Source: an uncultured Romboutsia sp.
Lineage (GTDB): Bacteria > Bacillota > Clostridia > Peptostreptococcales > Peptostreptococcaceae
NCBI GenBank assembly: GCA_937907205.1
Contig: CALESE010000153.1
Span: 1-35,377, forward strand
Direction: 5' to 3'
DNA: 35,377 nucleotides
Shown here: positions 15,878 to 23,804 of the stretch, one piece after another
Layout: the number at the start of each line of letters is the position of its first letter
Position numbering within the stretch: the first letter of the stretch is position 1
Notes under the pieces: generated by a model
Database searches by the model: none
Told to the model about the DNA's origin: nothing
The model's input: the letters and a program-made list of their open reading frames with translations, nothing else
Made by a program: the position numbers and the translations under genes

Positions 15878-16357
15878 ATCAAAATCTATTATTCCTTTTC
15901 TATCATTACTCCTATTATTATCAAATCTTATCTCTCTTAATTTAGATAGATTTTGTATTGGTGAAAAATCTGATACAGGAGAATACGATATATTAATAAC
16001 TTCTAAGTTGATTGCATATTCTAATCCTTCTAAACTACTTGGTTGAAATCCACTATCTTGTTTTCTCAATTCTGTTAATCGCTCCATTTCACCAACTGTT
16101 ATATCTCCATAGATAGGTCTATTCCTATCCAATGTCTCATTTATAAGTTTTTTTAAATATTTGTCTTTTATATTTACTACCTTACTTTTATTAGAATTAT
16201 CAAGAATTTTAGTTTCTTTTTTTGTATTCTTTTCACTACTTATTACTTCTTTATTTATATTTTCTTTAATTGCTGAATCTGCAAAAATAGCAATATCCGA
16301 TATTTGTGTTACTGCTACTGAACAAGCAATAACTGTACTAGCAAGTTTTTTCTTCAT
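15875..16357 (-). CDS. Secreted leucine-rich repeat protein, exon 1 (interrupted by the IStron)
   Basis: 160 codons are open before the intron creates a TAA. A signal peptide begins MKKKLASTVIACSVAVTQIS. A charged linker (30-60) is followed by an internalin-like start, with leucine-rich repeats LEGLEYAINLEVINIS and SPIQNLSKLREIRF. GGAGG seven bases before the ATG. Likely a cell-surface protein made with the transfer genes; adhesion to recipient cells is possible but unproven. The coding sequence stops exactly at TTGAT, so a full product needs RNA splicing (see 13561-13661). Confidence 0.75.
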   Translation of the reverse strand: MKKKLASTVIACSVAVTQISDIAIFADSAIKENINKEVISSEKNTKKETKILDNSNKSKVVNIKDKYLKKLINETLDRNRPIYGDITVGEMERLTELRKQDSGFQPSSLEGLEYAINLEVINISYSPVSDFSPIQNLSKLREIRFDNNRSNDRKGIIDFD

Positions 16358-16385
16358 AGTTTATACCTCCAAAATTTTAATTTTC

Positions 16386-16460
16386 TTAACTACTACTTAA
16401 TAAATTTAAATATAAAAGTCCACTAAGACTTAATAAAGTTATTAGAAATGCTATTATCAT
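16386..16460 (-). CDS. 24-aa hydrophobic peptide
   Basis: Sequence starts MIIAFLITLLSLSGLLYL and ends in three serines: one membrane helix and nothing else. AGGAAGGA lies 6 bases before the ATG. It sits 28 bases upstream of the leucine-rich protein gene on the same strand and just after the terminator of the upstream gene, so it would be first in that transcript. It could be a small membrane component of the transfer channel or a leader peptide. No family recognised. Confidence 0.5.
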   Translation of the reverse strand: MIIAFLITLLSLSGLLYLNLLSSS

Positions 16461-16487
16461 GTTACATCCTTCCTCATATTTATTTAC

Positions 16488-16524
16488 AAAAAAAGGCTAC
16501 TAACTTTTATAGTCAGTAGCCTTT
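16488..16524 (-). terminator. Terminator after the large secreted protein gene
   Basis: GGCTACT and AGTAGCC pair around a 13-nt loop, extended by the flanking A/T-runs, and are followed on the minus strand by seven T. It lies 20 bases past the stop at 16544. Confidence 0.8.
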
Positions 16525-16543
16525 TAAAATCATTTTAAGTATC

Positions 16544-18411
16544 TTATTTCATTATCGCTATGTGTCTATCATCCCACAAATTACCTTTTATTTTCATCTT
16601 ATCATTTAAAGTAACACTTAACATACCTGTTGGTGTCCATACATCTAATATTTCAGCATTTACAATATAGTCAAGGTCATCTTTATACCATATTGGTGTG
16701 AAATGAGTTCTAGTGCTATATGGAGAATATTTATTTTTCTTAAATTCAAATTCTGACTTTAAACCATTATTTTTTCTCTTTTCTAATAATCTATTATAAG
16801 TTTTATACTTAAATTCTGAAAATGTAGTATTTACATTTTGAGCTGATGTTACATCAGAACTTGAACCATTATGATTTACATTAGTTGATACCTTTAAATC
16901 TACACCATAACCACTTTTCATTTCATATTCATTTCCTATTTTCTTATATGTTGGATTATGACTATCTGGAATTAAGTCCATATTAGCTGATAAACTGGCT
17001 GAATATGTAGTCTTGCTATACTGCCAATATCCTCTATCAACCCATTCTCCATGAGAAACACCATTCTCATCTACACCATAATCTATCCATACCATGTTAG
17101 GTTTCCATTTACAATTCCATTTACTCCAACTTGTTGATGTATTATTAACTTGGCTTGGTAGATAAGGCATTACAAATCTATCATTTCTATCATCTGCAAC
17201 AGGATCTGGTGGTGTTATTTCTTTTATATCAGAAACAACTGCTTTAATATTTGAACTAGATATATCGCCACCACTTATACTAACTTTTATATTTACCGTT
17301 TGAGGTGTTTTTGGGGTATGCCATTTCACCCAAACTAACTGACTTGAACCACTCGGTATAACTATATTAGAAACAGTATGTTTATTTCCTAAAATATCGA
17401 ATGTTACCTTTATTGGATTGTCGGGAGTTACATCACTCTTAGAAGATATTTTTATAGAAGAAATAACATCTGTATCAGTTCTATACTGATAGTCAGCTCT
17501 TTCAATATCTATATCGGGTATTATTGGAGTGTCGGGTTTTGGATTAGTTGGAGTATCTGTAGATGCTCCATTAAATCTAACTATTCCTAATCCTAACTGT
17601 TCTTTTATTATATTATCTTTTACAGGCTTATTAGTGGCTCCTTTGTATGCTGGGAACCCTAAATCTGATACCTCTAAAAACATTGAAAATGGTAATGACC
17701 TATGAGATATACTATTAAAATACTTTCTAATATCTCCACTTGTTTTTTCATTGTATAAAGCAGTTTCATGTGCAGTCATTGCCCATCTATTACCACGATA
17801 AGTTATATAAATTATAGGCTCTAATAATATTTTATATTGACCATTAATAAGTGTTTCATATGGTATCGCTGACTTTTCAGCTATTCTTCTAACTGTCCAT
17901 TCAGAAGTAAAATATTTCTTTATAGCTTGTATATCATTCCCTTTATCACTTACTATTGTTGGCATCTTTATATCTGGAATTGAAGATTTATATTTATTAA
18001 CTTTAGGTGCTAAATTAACCCCATTTTTATATTGAATTTTACTAACCTTACCAAAGTCATATTTTATATCACTTCTATTTTTATTTGAAAAATCTATTGG
18101 AGTTCTAACAACTGTATTAGTTTTTGTGTCAACTATACTTATACGAACACCATCATCACCCATTCTCCATTTATTTTGAGATGTCCCACTTCCAGTAGTT
18201 CCACCTCCACCTCCACTATCAACATTTCCATTTCCTGCGGCAAATACTGATATACTTAATGTAAATATTGACAATATTATATAGTAATCGAACTTTAAAA
18301 TGAATGTATAAGTATATTTAAAACTACTATAATTTATAGTATTGAAATATAAAAATTACTAACTTTTCTAAGTACGATTACTATAAATATAATTGATATT
18401 GTTTTTTTCAA
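16544..18411 (-). pseudogene. Large secreted protein of the transfer region, signal peptide split by a MITE-like insert
   Basis: The uninterrupted part (16544-18274) encodes about 576 residues: a mature start AAGNGNVDSGGGGG, a large globular region, a CARDB-like stretch (about 260-345, SSKSDVTPDNPIKVTFDI) and a Trp-rich C-terminal region. The real start appears to be TTG at 18411 (AAGGAG nine bases before), giving KKTISIIFI. The 102-bp element at 18282-18383 then shifts the frame to a stop. Removing the element plus one TA rejoins KKTISIIFI with ILSIFTLSISVFA, a complete signal peptide of a 587-residue protein. The present gene probably makes no exported protein unless it restarts at the TTG at 18274, which lacks a charged n-region. 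Probable surface part of the mating apparatus. Confidence 0.75.
18282..18383. mobile_element. 102-bp MITE-like element with TA target duplication
   Basis: Ends are inverted repeats: left TAGTAATCGAACTT, right (reverse complement) TAGTAATCGTACTT, with one mismatch in 14. It is flanked by TA on both sides (18280-18281 and 18384-18385). The inside is AT-rich and encodes nothing. TA duplication and short terminal repeats are typical of MITEs mobilised by IS630/Tc1-mariner transposases. Its removal restores the reading frame of the host gene. Confidence 0.75.
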
Positions 18412-18435
18412 ATAAAATCACTCCTTTGCTTTAAT

Positions 18436-18470
18436 ATAAAAAAAGAACATGATTTAATCATGCTCTTTTT
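18436..18470 (-). terminator. Terminator after the Ser/Asn-rich protein gene
   Basis: An AAAGAGCATGATT arm pairs with AATCATGTTCTTT around a short loop, followed on the minus strand by a T-run. It separates this gene from the large secreted protein gene. Confidence 0.75.
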
Positions 18471-18490
18471 CAATCCTTTTGAGTATTATT

Positions 18491-19144
18491 CTACATATCC
18501 CCAACTTGATTATCTATACTTCCTTCACCACTAGCTGTATCACTCGAACTTCCATTTCCAACTTCTATTTCATCATCAGAAAATCCTGGTATACTTCCAC
18601 CACTTGGCTTTGACGGTTCTTCTTGTGGCTTAACAGTTGTTACAGGTGGCTTACTACTTGGCTTGTTATTTGTATTATTTGTTGAACTTTGAGTATTATT
18701 TTTATTAGGCTTTGAATTAGAACTACTACTTGTCCCTTGACTTGGCTTAGTTGTAGTTGTTGGTTTACTACTAGAATTATTATTTTCACTATTTGTTGTA
18801 CTATTATTAGAACTATTTGTATTTGATGAACTTGTGTTAGTAGTGTTGCTACTTACATTTTTATCATCACTAGAAGATGTTTCTTTCTTATTTTCATCTT
18901 TTTTACTTTGTTCTTCTAAATTTTTTTCAATTAATGCTAATCTTTCTTGTTCTTCTTTTTCCTTTTTAGCTTTTTCTTCTGCTTCTTTCTTTGCTAATTG
19001 TTCTTGCTTTATTTTTTCTTGTTGTGCTAACTCTTTCTTTTTATGATTTATTCCAAATATACTTGCTCCAACTATAGTAACCCCTAATATACCAGCAACT
19101 ATTATATTTCTTTTCTTTACATCCATATTAAATAATTTCTTCAT
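18491..19144 (-). CDS. Membrane-anchored coiled-coil protein with Ser/Thr/Asn-rich tail
   Basis: 217 residues from ATG 19144, ten bases after GGGAG; a GTG three codons upstream is an alternative. A basic end and membrane helix (about 12-31, NIIVAGILGVTIVGASIF) are followed by a charged helix rich in K, E and Q (35-85). A long low-complexity stretch of Ser, Thr, Asn and Pro (about 90-185) and an acidic tail follow. Layout of a wall-spanning stalk. Possibly part of the mating surface structure; no family recognised. Confidence 0.65.
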   Translation of the reverse strand: MKKLFNMDVKKRNIIVAGILGVTIVGASIFGINHKKKELAQQEKIKQEQLAKKEAEEKAKKEKEEQERLALIEKNLEEQSKKDENKKETSSSDDKNVSSNTTNTSSSNTNSSNNSTTNSENNNSSSKPTTTTKPSQGTSSSSNSKPNKNNTQSSTNNTNNKPSSKPPVTTVKPQEEPSKPSGGSIPGFSDDEIEVGNGSSSDTASGEGSIDNQVGDM

Positions 19145-19166
19145 ATTATACACTCTCCCAAATATA

Positions 19167-19367
19167 TTATTTTACTTCCTCAATATTTTCTTTTAACTTT
19201 TTTATAGTTATTACTCCATCACTATAAGTTAATTCTACGGTTCTATCTTCTTTATCTATCCCCATTTCTCTTAACCACTTAATCGGTAAAGATAATCTAG
19301 GAGATACACTTCCCGAACCACCATTTGGCATCATAACTTTCATTATTCTTCTATTTTTTTCTTCCAT
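19167..19367 (-). CDS. AbrB/MazE/SpoVT-type DNA-binding protein
   Basis: 66 residues. The pattern SGSVSPRLSLPIKWLREMGI, then VELTYSDGVITIKKL, is the swapped-hairpin AbrB fold; it is slightly divergent at its start. Such proteins are transcriptional regulators or antitoxins. No toxin gene follows, so a regulator of this operon is more likely. It is the first gene after a strong promoter (19401-19429) and may repress itself and the surface-protein genes downstream. Confidence 0.82.
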   Translation of the reverse strand: MEEKNRRIMKVMMPNGGSGSVSPRLSLPIKWLREMGIDKEDRTVELTYSDGVITIKKLKENIEEVK

Positions 19368-19400
19368 TACAACTATATTCCTTTTCTTTTTTATATATTA

Positions 19401-19429
19401 ATTATATCAGAAATATGACGGTTTGGCAA
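19401..19429 (-). promoter_or_regulatory. Strong sigma-A-type promoter for the AbrB gene operon
   Basis: On the minus strand TTGCCA, a 17-bp spacer, then TATAAT, ending 33 bases before the abrB-like start. Near-consensus boxes with optimal spacing. Confidence 0.8.
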
Positions 19430-19463
19430 TGTTTTTTTACAAATTTTTCTATTTTTTTATTTA

Positions 19464-20027
19464 TTAATATTTTGGGATATATCCTACTTTAGCACCTATT
19501 TTAGTTTTAACTTTATCTACATCATAAAATATGTTATATAATCTATCTAATTCAATATCAGAAGTTATTTCAACTATAAATTTTTCTTTGTTCTTATCAG
19601 TTGTAGGAGCTATTCTTGGATTATCTATTTTTAATTTTAAATTAGATAGTGTGTACTCAACTTTTCCATTACTTTTATATCTTTTTACATATTTATTACC
19701 TTCTTTTTCTACTCCTAATAAGTCTTTAAGTTGTTTATCTATATTAGATTTATCAATCTTTTCTTCCCACTTATCAGTATTGGAAATTTGATATGAAGCA
19801 AAGTAACCTTGTCTAGCATTTGGATATATTTCATTATAGTTTTCAGTTGCTATATCAGTAGCAATACTCTCTAGTGCATCTCTTGTTCCATTTAAGATTG
19901 TATTATTTCTTATATACTCTGAAACTGATGTAAATATAATAAGTAATATTAAAACTATTACAACTCCCCAAATAAGACCATTTCCATCATTACTTTTTAA
20001 TGATTTTTTTATTTTATTTAGCATCAT
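19464..20027 (-). CDS. TadE-like pseudopilin
   Basis: 187 residues. Short basic leader with SNDGNG, then a hydrophobic helix (about 19-38, LIWGVVIVLILLIIF), then a mostly extracellular domain. This resembles TadE/TadF minor pilins processed by the TadV/CpaA peptidase, with cleavage after glycine. It overlaps the preceding TadE-like gene by four bases (ATGA), indicating coupling. Precise subfamily uncertain. Confidence 0.65.
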   Translation of the reverse strand: MMLNKIKKSLKSNDGNGLIWGVVIVLILLIIFTSVSEYIRNNTILNGTRDALESIATDIATENYNEIYPNARQGYFASYQISNTDKWEEKIDKSNIDKQLKDLLGVEKEGNKYVKRYKSNGKVEYTLSNLKLKIDNPRIAPTTDKNKEKFIVEITSDIELDRLYNIFYDVDKVKTKIGAKVGYIPKY

Positions 20028-20434
20028 TTAAAATACACCTCACTAGAGCCTACTTCTGTAGCACTTATAGTAATTTCATTTTTTCCAAAAATAAAAAATC
20101 CTGTATCAATTTTTTTAGATACAGTTACTTTAATTGACTCATTTAAATTTACTTTATTTGTTCCACTAATATATTTCGTGTCCCATTTTACAGAATCAAC
20201 ATCTACTAATGTTTTCTTTAATTCATTTATCTTATTATTTACACTTGTTCCAATTTCTCCTCTTATTTCTGCTTCTCTCATTATTTCACTTGCAAACTTA
20301 CCTAATTCATATTTCAAAGTAAAAACAGGGTAATATGTTAATGCAAATACAACAACTACAAGCGATAAGATTATCCCTATTATATGACCAATATAGGCTT
20401 CGCCCCTATTATCTTTTAATACTTTTTTTATCAT
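20024..20434 (-). CDS. TadE-like pseudopilin (DUF4320 type)
   Basis: 136 residues from ATG 20434, chosen because AAAGGA lies seven bases upstream; a TTG seven codons earlier is less likely. The leader MIKKVLKDNRG is followed by EAYIGHIIGIILSLVVVVF, a prepilin-type signal with a conserved Glu near the cleavage site. The rest is a small strand-rich domain. Such proteins accompany Tad-like genes on Firmicutes conjugative elements. Confidence 0.75.
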   Translation of the reverse strand: MIKKVLKDNRGEAYIGHIIGIILSLVVVVFALTYYPVFTLKYELGKFASEIMREAEIRGEIGTSVNNKINELKKTLVDVDSVKWDTKYISGTNKVNLNESIKVTVSKKIDTGFFIFGKNEITISATEVGSSEVYFK

Positions 20435-20455
20435 AGCCCTATCCTTTCTCTGCAA

Positions 20456-20480
20456 AGAAAAAAGAGTATCTCTACTCTTC
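20456..20480 (-). terminator. Terminator overlapping the end of the gene at 20472
   Basis: AAGAGTA-GAGA-TACTCTT on the minus strand followed by six T. The stem contains the end of the coding region. It may only partly stop transcription into the pseudopilin genes. Confidence 0.65.
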
Positions 20481-21167
20481 TTGTTCTATACTATATTTTA
20501 ATTTTGAAACTTCATATATTATCGCTATTCTAAAATCAAAAACTTCACATATTTTATTTTTTGTATGTGTACTATACCAATTTAAACCATCCGTATACAT
20601 ATGTTTATATAGCTTATTTATATTATGTACTTCTTTTATTTTTATTTTCCCTTTTTTATTAAGAACTATTGATGACGATATAGAATGTATTCCATTATAA
20701 ACATATGTTAAGTCTAATCCATTATAATAAATTCCCATATGATTGCATGGAAAAAATTTAAAATCATTTTTACTTAAATATTTTATTCCATTTGATTTAC
20801 TTTTTATATTCCATGGAACTAAAATTATCGTATCATCTAAAATACTAATTTCTATATCTTCATAAGATATAATACTAACTCTTTCTCCATTTTCATCATA
20901 TACATCAGATGGAAATATAATAGTTCTTGATAAATTTATAGGTTCATGTGGCTTTTTATATATTAATTCAGTTAACAAACTATACTGTAAATCTTTTTTT
21001 ACAGTATTTAATATATAGTTTAATAATTCAACTTTTTCCTCTCTATTTTCATCTTTAATTATATTTCTAGCAAAATCCAAAGCATTATTAAATCCATATG
21101 AAACATTAGATTTTATCTCAATATTATTTTCTTTGATATTTTTCCTTTTTAATATATTGAAAAACAT
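20472..21167 (-). CDS. Hypothetical protein in the Tad cluster (231 aa)
   Basis: No recognised family. The likely start is ATG 21167 (MFFNILKRKNIKENN), although its spacing from AAGGAGG is long; a TTG at 21206 would add 13 residues and overlap the previous gene. No membrane segment. Mixed alpha/beta content with several aromatic stretches (GIYYNGLDLTYVYNGIHS, DGLNWYSTHTKNK). Probably a cytoplasmic accessory protein of the pilus system, based only on position. Confidence 0.6.
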   Translation of the reverse strand: MFFNILKRKNIKENNIEIKSNVSYGFNNALDFARNIIKDENREEKVELLNYILNTVKKDLQYSLLTELIYKKPHEPINLSRTIIFPSDVYDENGERVSIISYEDIEISILDDTIILVPWNIKSKSNGIKYLSKNDFKFFPCNHMGIYYNGLDLTYVYNGIHSISSSIVLNKKGKIKIKEVHNINKLYKHMYTDGLNWYSTHTKNKICEVFDFRIAIIYEVSKLKYSIEQEE

Positions 21168-21192
21168 TATTATACTTATATCCTCCTTTATA

Positions 21193-21543
21193 CTATAATA
21201 TATCAATTATACTATAATATATTTTAGGTTCTAACAAATCATATGCTCTATATAACTCAATTATATTTTCAAGTACATCATACCAATTCTCTTTTAATAT
21301 GCTTACTTTTATTTTTCCTAAATACTTAATTTGCTTCATGCTATATGCCATGAATATACATGACAATCTATCTTCATTGAATCTATTATATTTAACAAAC
21401 TCAATCATTGTGAATGGCTTTATCTTTTTATACTCTTCAATGAAATTGAAAAATTCTTTTTTACATTCATCATTTGATGAATCATTATCTATACATTCTG
21501 AAATTCTAGTAATTAAAAATGAAATTTCTTCTTTTCTATGCAT
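21193..21543 (-). CDS. Hypothetical small helical protein (116 aa)
   Basis: No recognised family. Predominantly helical and acidic/aromatic (ISFLITRISECIDN, FFNFIEEYKKI, WYDVLENIIELYRAYDL), no membrane segment. GAGGTGATTTT precedes the ATG. It comes after the terminator at 21565-21594, so it may start a new transcript, and is followed by the unknown 231-aa gene. Confidence 0.6.
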   Translation of the reverse strand: MHRKEEISFLITRISECIDNDSSNDECKKEFFNFIEEYKKIKPFTMIEFVKYNRFNEDRLSCIFMAYSMKQIKYLGKIKVSILKENWYDVLENIIELYRAYDLLEPKIYYSIIDIL

Positions 21544-21564
21544 ATAAAATCACCTCAAAAATAC

Positions 21565-21594
21565 AAAAAGGACATTCTTTTATTGAATGTCCTT
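21565..21594 (-). terminator. Terminator after tadC
   Basis: GGACATTC and GAATGTCC pair around a 7-nt loop and are followed on the minus strand by five T. Ends the tadA-tadB-tadC part of the operon. Confidence 0.85.
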
Positions 21595-21595
21595 C

Positions 21596-22462
21596 TTAAA
21601 ACATTTGACTTATACCCTTCATCATTTCATATCCTAGCACAGTAAAATATATCATAACCAAGCATCCCATCATCATTGCTGAATATACTTTTATTTTTGC
21701 AGGTCGTTTAAGTGCTTCTCTTCTTAATCTTTGATATTCTATACTTTTTAATTGATTTGCCAACATACTAAAATATATAGTTTCATTTGAGCCATTTAAA
21801 ACACCTATAAGACCTCTTACTATCTCTGATAATGAATTACTTCCTATTCTAGTTTCAAATCGTCTTAGGGCTTCTTCATAAGAACCTGATGTCATATCTG
21901 CTATAGTTATTTCAAGTTCTTCACCTAAGCACGATTTAGAATTTTTTTGGTATCTTTCTAAAATCCCGAATACATCATGGTTATATTTTAATTCTTGCTC
22001 TATAGTTGATGCAAACCTTGGAAGTTCAATTTCAATTTTTTCTTTTCTTTTACCAATAAGCCTTTCGGCTCTTTTGTATTCAACCATATATACATTTATT
22101 GAAAATAACATTATAAAAATACCTAAAATCGGTAATACCATATAAAAAACTAAGCCTAATACAAGTGCTATACCAACTTTGATGTACACTTGGCTTAAAT
22201 ATGTTTCGGGAGATATTCTTATATCTGCTGATTTCAAAGTTGATTCTAGTTTTGACTTTTTGTATTCATCTATTTTTATATACTTAGATAATAAAATAGC
22301 ATAATCTAATATTATTGTTTCTATGGTCTTAGTCGATTTTTTCTTACTTCTTCTATTTGCATCTAAAATCACTTTTGATGCTTTAATATTTGATACATTG
22401 AAAATATCAGCTAATATCATATAAAAACCAACTGATACTAATATAAAGAATATTATCATCAT
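21596..22462 (-). CDS. tadC: TadC-like pilus platform protein
   Basis: 288 residues. Membrane segments at about 3-22, 92-125 (two close helices, VGIALVLGLVFYMVLPILG then FIMLFSINVYMV) and 258-282. A GspF/T2SSF-type domain at about 130-250 includes RKEKIEIELPRFASTIEQE. In Tad systems TadB and TadC form the inner-membrane platform on which TadA acts. Six bases separate it from tadB. Confidence 0.85.
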   Translation of the reverse strand: MMIIFFILVSVGFYMILADIFNVSNIKASKVILDANRRSKKKSTKTIETIILDYAILLSKYIKIDEYKKSKLESTLKSADIRISPETYLSQVYIKVGIALVLGLVFYMVLPILGIFIMLFSINVYMVEYKRAERLIGKRKEKIEIELPRFASTIEQELKYNHDVFGILERYQKNSKSCLGEELEITIADMTSGSYEEALRRFETRIGSNSLSEIVRGLIGVLNGSNETIYFSMLANQLKSIEYQRLRREALKRPAKIKVYSAMMMGCLVMIYFTVLGYEMMKGISQMF

Positions 22463-22468
22463 AATTTA

Positions 22469-23416
22469 TCACTCTCCATCTAATATACTTGAATCTATTG
22501 GTTTTGTATGTTTCATAACGCCCATAAATGCAATAAATGTAATCACTACAACTATTGAAACTACAATTTTTCCTGGTGTTGAAAATACTAATGTATTAAA
22601 CCAATCTTTGTTTGCAAAGTAAAGTATTGGAAAATTTATATATACTATGATTAACATTCCAAAAAACTCTTTAAGAGGTCTATATAGCTCATTGTTTATT
22701 TCAGCGCTAAGAGTTCTTAAATCAGATAATTTAGATACTATTGGACTAAGTATTACTCTTAACTCTCTATTACTCTGACAACTTATTACCGCATCCACCC
22801 ATTCTTTGAATATATCATCATTTATCTTGTTTCTCATATCTTCTAATAGACTAATAGTATCAGAATTTATAAACTCTGATTGTATAACAAAACTTTCAAA
22901 TATATTCTTTATAGGTGGCTTTATAAGTGGCAAATTCTCTTTTATTGATTGTACAATATCATTATTTCTTATATATGATGAAGTTATAGCTGATAAACTT
23001 GTTTCTAACTCCTCTGTGATTGCTTTTTTATACTCTATTGATGTCAACTTTATATATTGAAATGGTAAAGTAGCAAATCCTATAGCAAGTATCGGTATTA
23101 AGTAATAATTACTCATATATACAGATATATAGATACCTATAACCATAAAAACAACTGATAAAATACATATATTAGAAAACTTATCTTTTTTATTTGTTAT
23201 TTCTAATATATCTTTACTTTCTTTTATAAGTTTAGAAAAGAAATTATCTTTTTTCTTAGATTCCATTTCTTTTACTTGTATTGCTATACTCTTATTTTTA
23301 TTACCATTTTCAAGATATTTAAATATATTATTTATTAATTCTGTAGGTGAAATATCTAAATATATAAATACTCCACCAACAATAACAAAAAATGCAGTTA
23401 ATGTTAGTACATTCAC
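22469..23416 (-). CDS. tadB: TadB-like pilus platform protein
   Basis: 315 residues. An N-terminal membrane helix (about 3-20), a charged loop, two helices at about 80-120, then a T2SSF-type domain (about 125-245) containing KKAITEELETSLSAITSSY, and two C-terminal helices. Partner of TadC as the platform of the Tad/type IVc machine. Confidence 0.85.
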   Translation of the reverse strand: MNVLTLTAFFVIVGGVFIYLDISPTELINNIFKYLENGNKNKSIAIQVKEMESKKKDNFFSKLIKESKDILEITNKKDKFSNICILSVVFMVIGIYISVYMSNYYLIPILAIGFATLPFQYIKLTSIEYKKAITEELETSLSAITSSYIRNNDIVQSIKENLPLIKPPIKNIFESFVIQSEFINSDTISLLEDMRNKINDDIFKEWVDAVISCQSNRELRVILSPIVSKLSDLRTLSAEINNELYRPLKEFFGMLIIVYINFPILYFANKDWFNTLVFSTPGKIVVSIVVVITFIAFMGVMKHTKPIDSSILDGE

Positions 23417-23496
23417 ATTTGCACCTACTTTCTTTTTTATATCTAATAATTTTCTAAATCACTAAATGAAATACTATTTTAAAATTTTTTATATAT

Positions 23497-23533
23497 AAAA
23501 AGAACTAACTATATTTTTTACCTAGTTAGCTCT
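23497..23533 (-). terminator. Terminator overlapping the zinc-ribbon gene stop
   Basis: GAGCTAACTA pairs with TAGTTAGTTC around an 11-nt loop and is followed on the minus strand by T5. It lies between the zinc-ribbon gene and tadB, so tadB expression may depend on read-through or a promoter in 23417-23496. Confidence 0.7.
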
Positions 23534-23650
23534 ACAATCTTTTAATTCATATTTAGCCCCACATTCTATACACTTACATTCTTTATTTTCGGGGTTTATA
23601 GAAACATATCTATATCTTGATTTACATTTTGGACATTTCTTATCACTCAT
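23522..23650 (-). CDS. Small zinc-ribbon protein (42 aa)
   Basis: The start MSDKKCPKC is chosen because AAAGGAGT lies eight bases upstream. Two CxxC knuckles (CPKC and CIEC) separated by about 20 residues make a complete zinc ribbon (KSRYRYVSINPENKECK between them). A longer open frame upstream has no ribosome site and is probably not translated. It lies between tadA and tadB. Function unknown; possibly nucleic-acid binding or a structural accessory. Confidence 0.7.
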   Translation of the reverse strand: MSDKKCPKCKSRYRYVSINPENKECKCIECGAKYELKDCRAN

Positions 23651-23804
23651 AATTAATACTCCTTTCTTTTTCATATGCTCTTTTCCTACAAAATAAAAAA
23701 TATTCCATAAGAACATTTTTTTATATATACTTTTCTTGCTTGTTTTAAGCAATACATACTCAATCCTATATTTAAAACTATTTTCAAAAATTAAACTATA
23801 CATA

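Noticed and set aside
18282..18383. Invertible DNA switch between the inverted repeats
   Set aside because: Inverting the segment gives a stop in frame shortly after the repeat and does not restore the signal peptide, whereas deletion with one TA does.
19167..19367. AbrB-like protein as an antitoxin
   Set aside because: No toxin gene of MazF, PIN or similar type follows; the downstream genes encode surface proteins.
23651..23803. N-terminal extension of the zinc-ribbon protein
   Set aside because: No SD at the upstream start and a composition unlike the ribbon; the ATG at 23650 has a strong SD.
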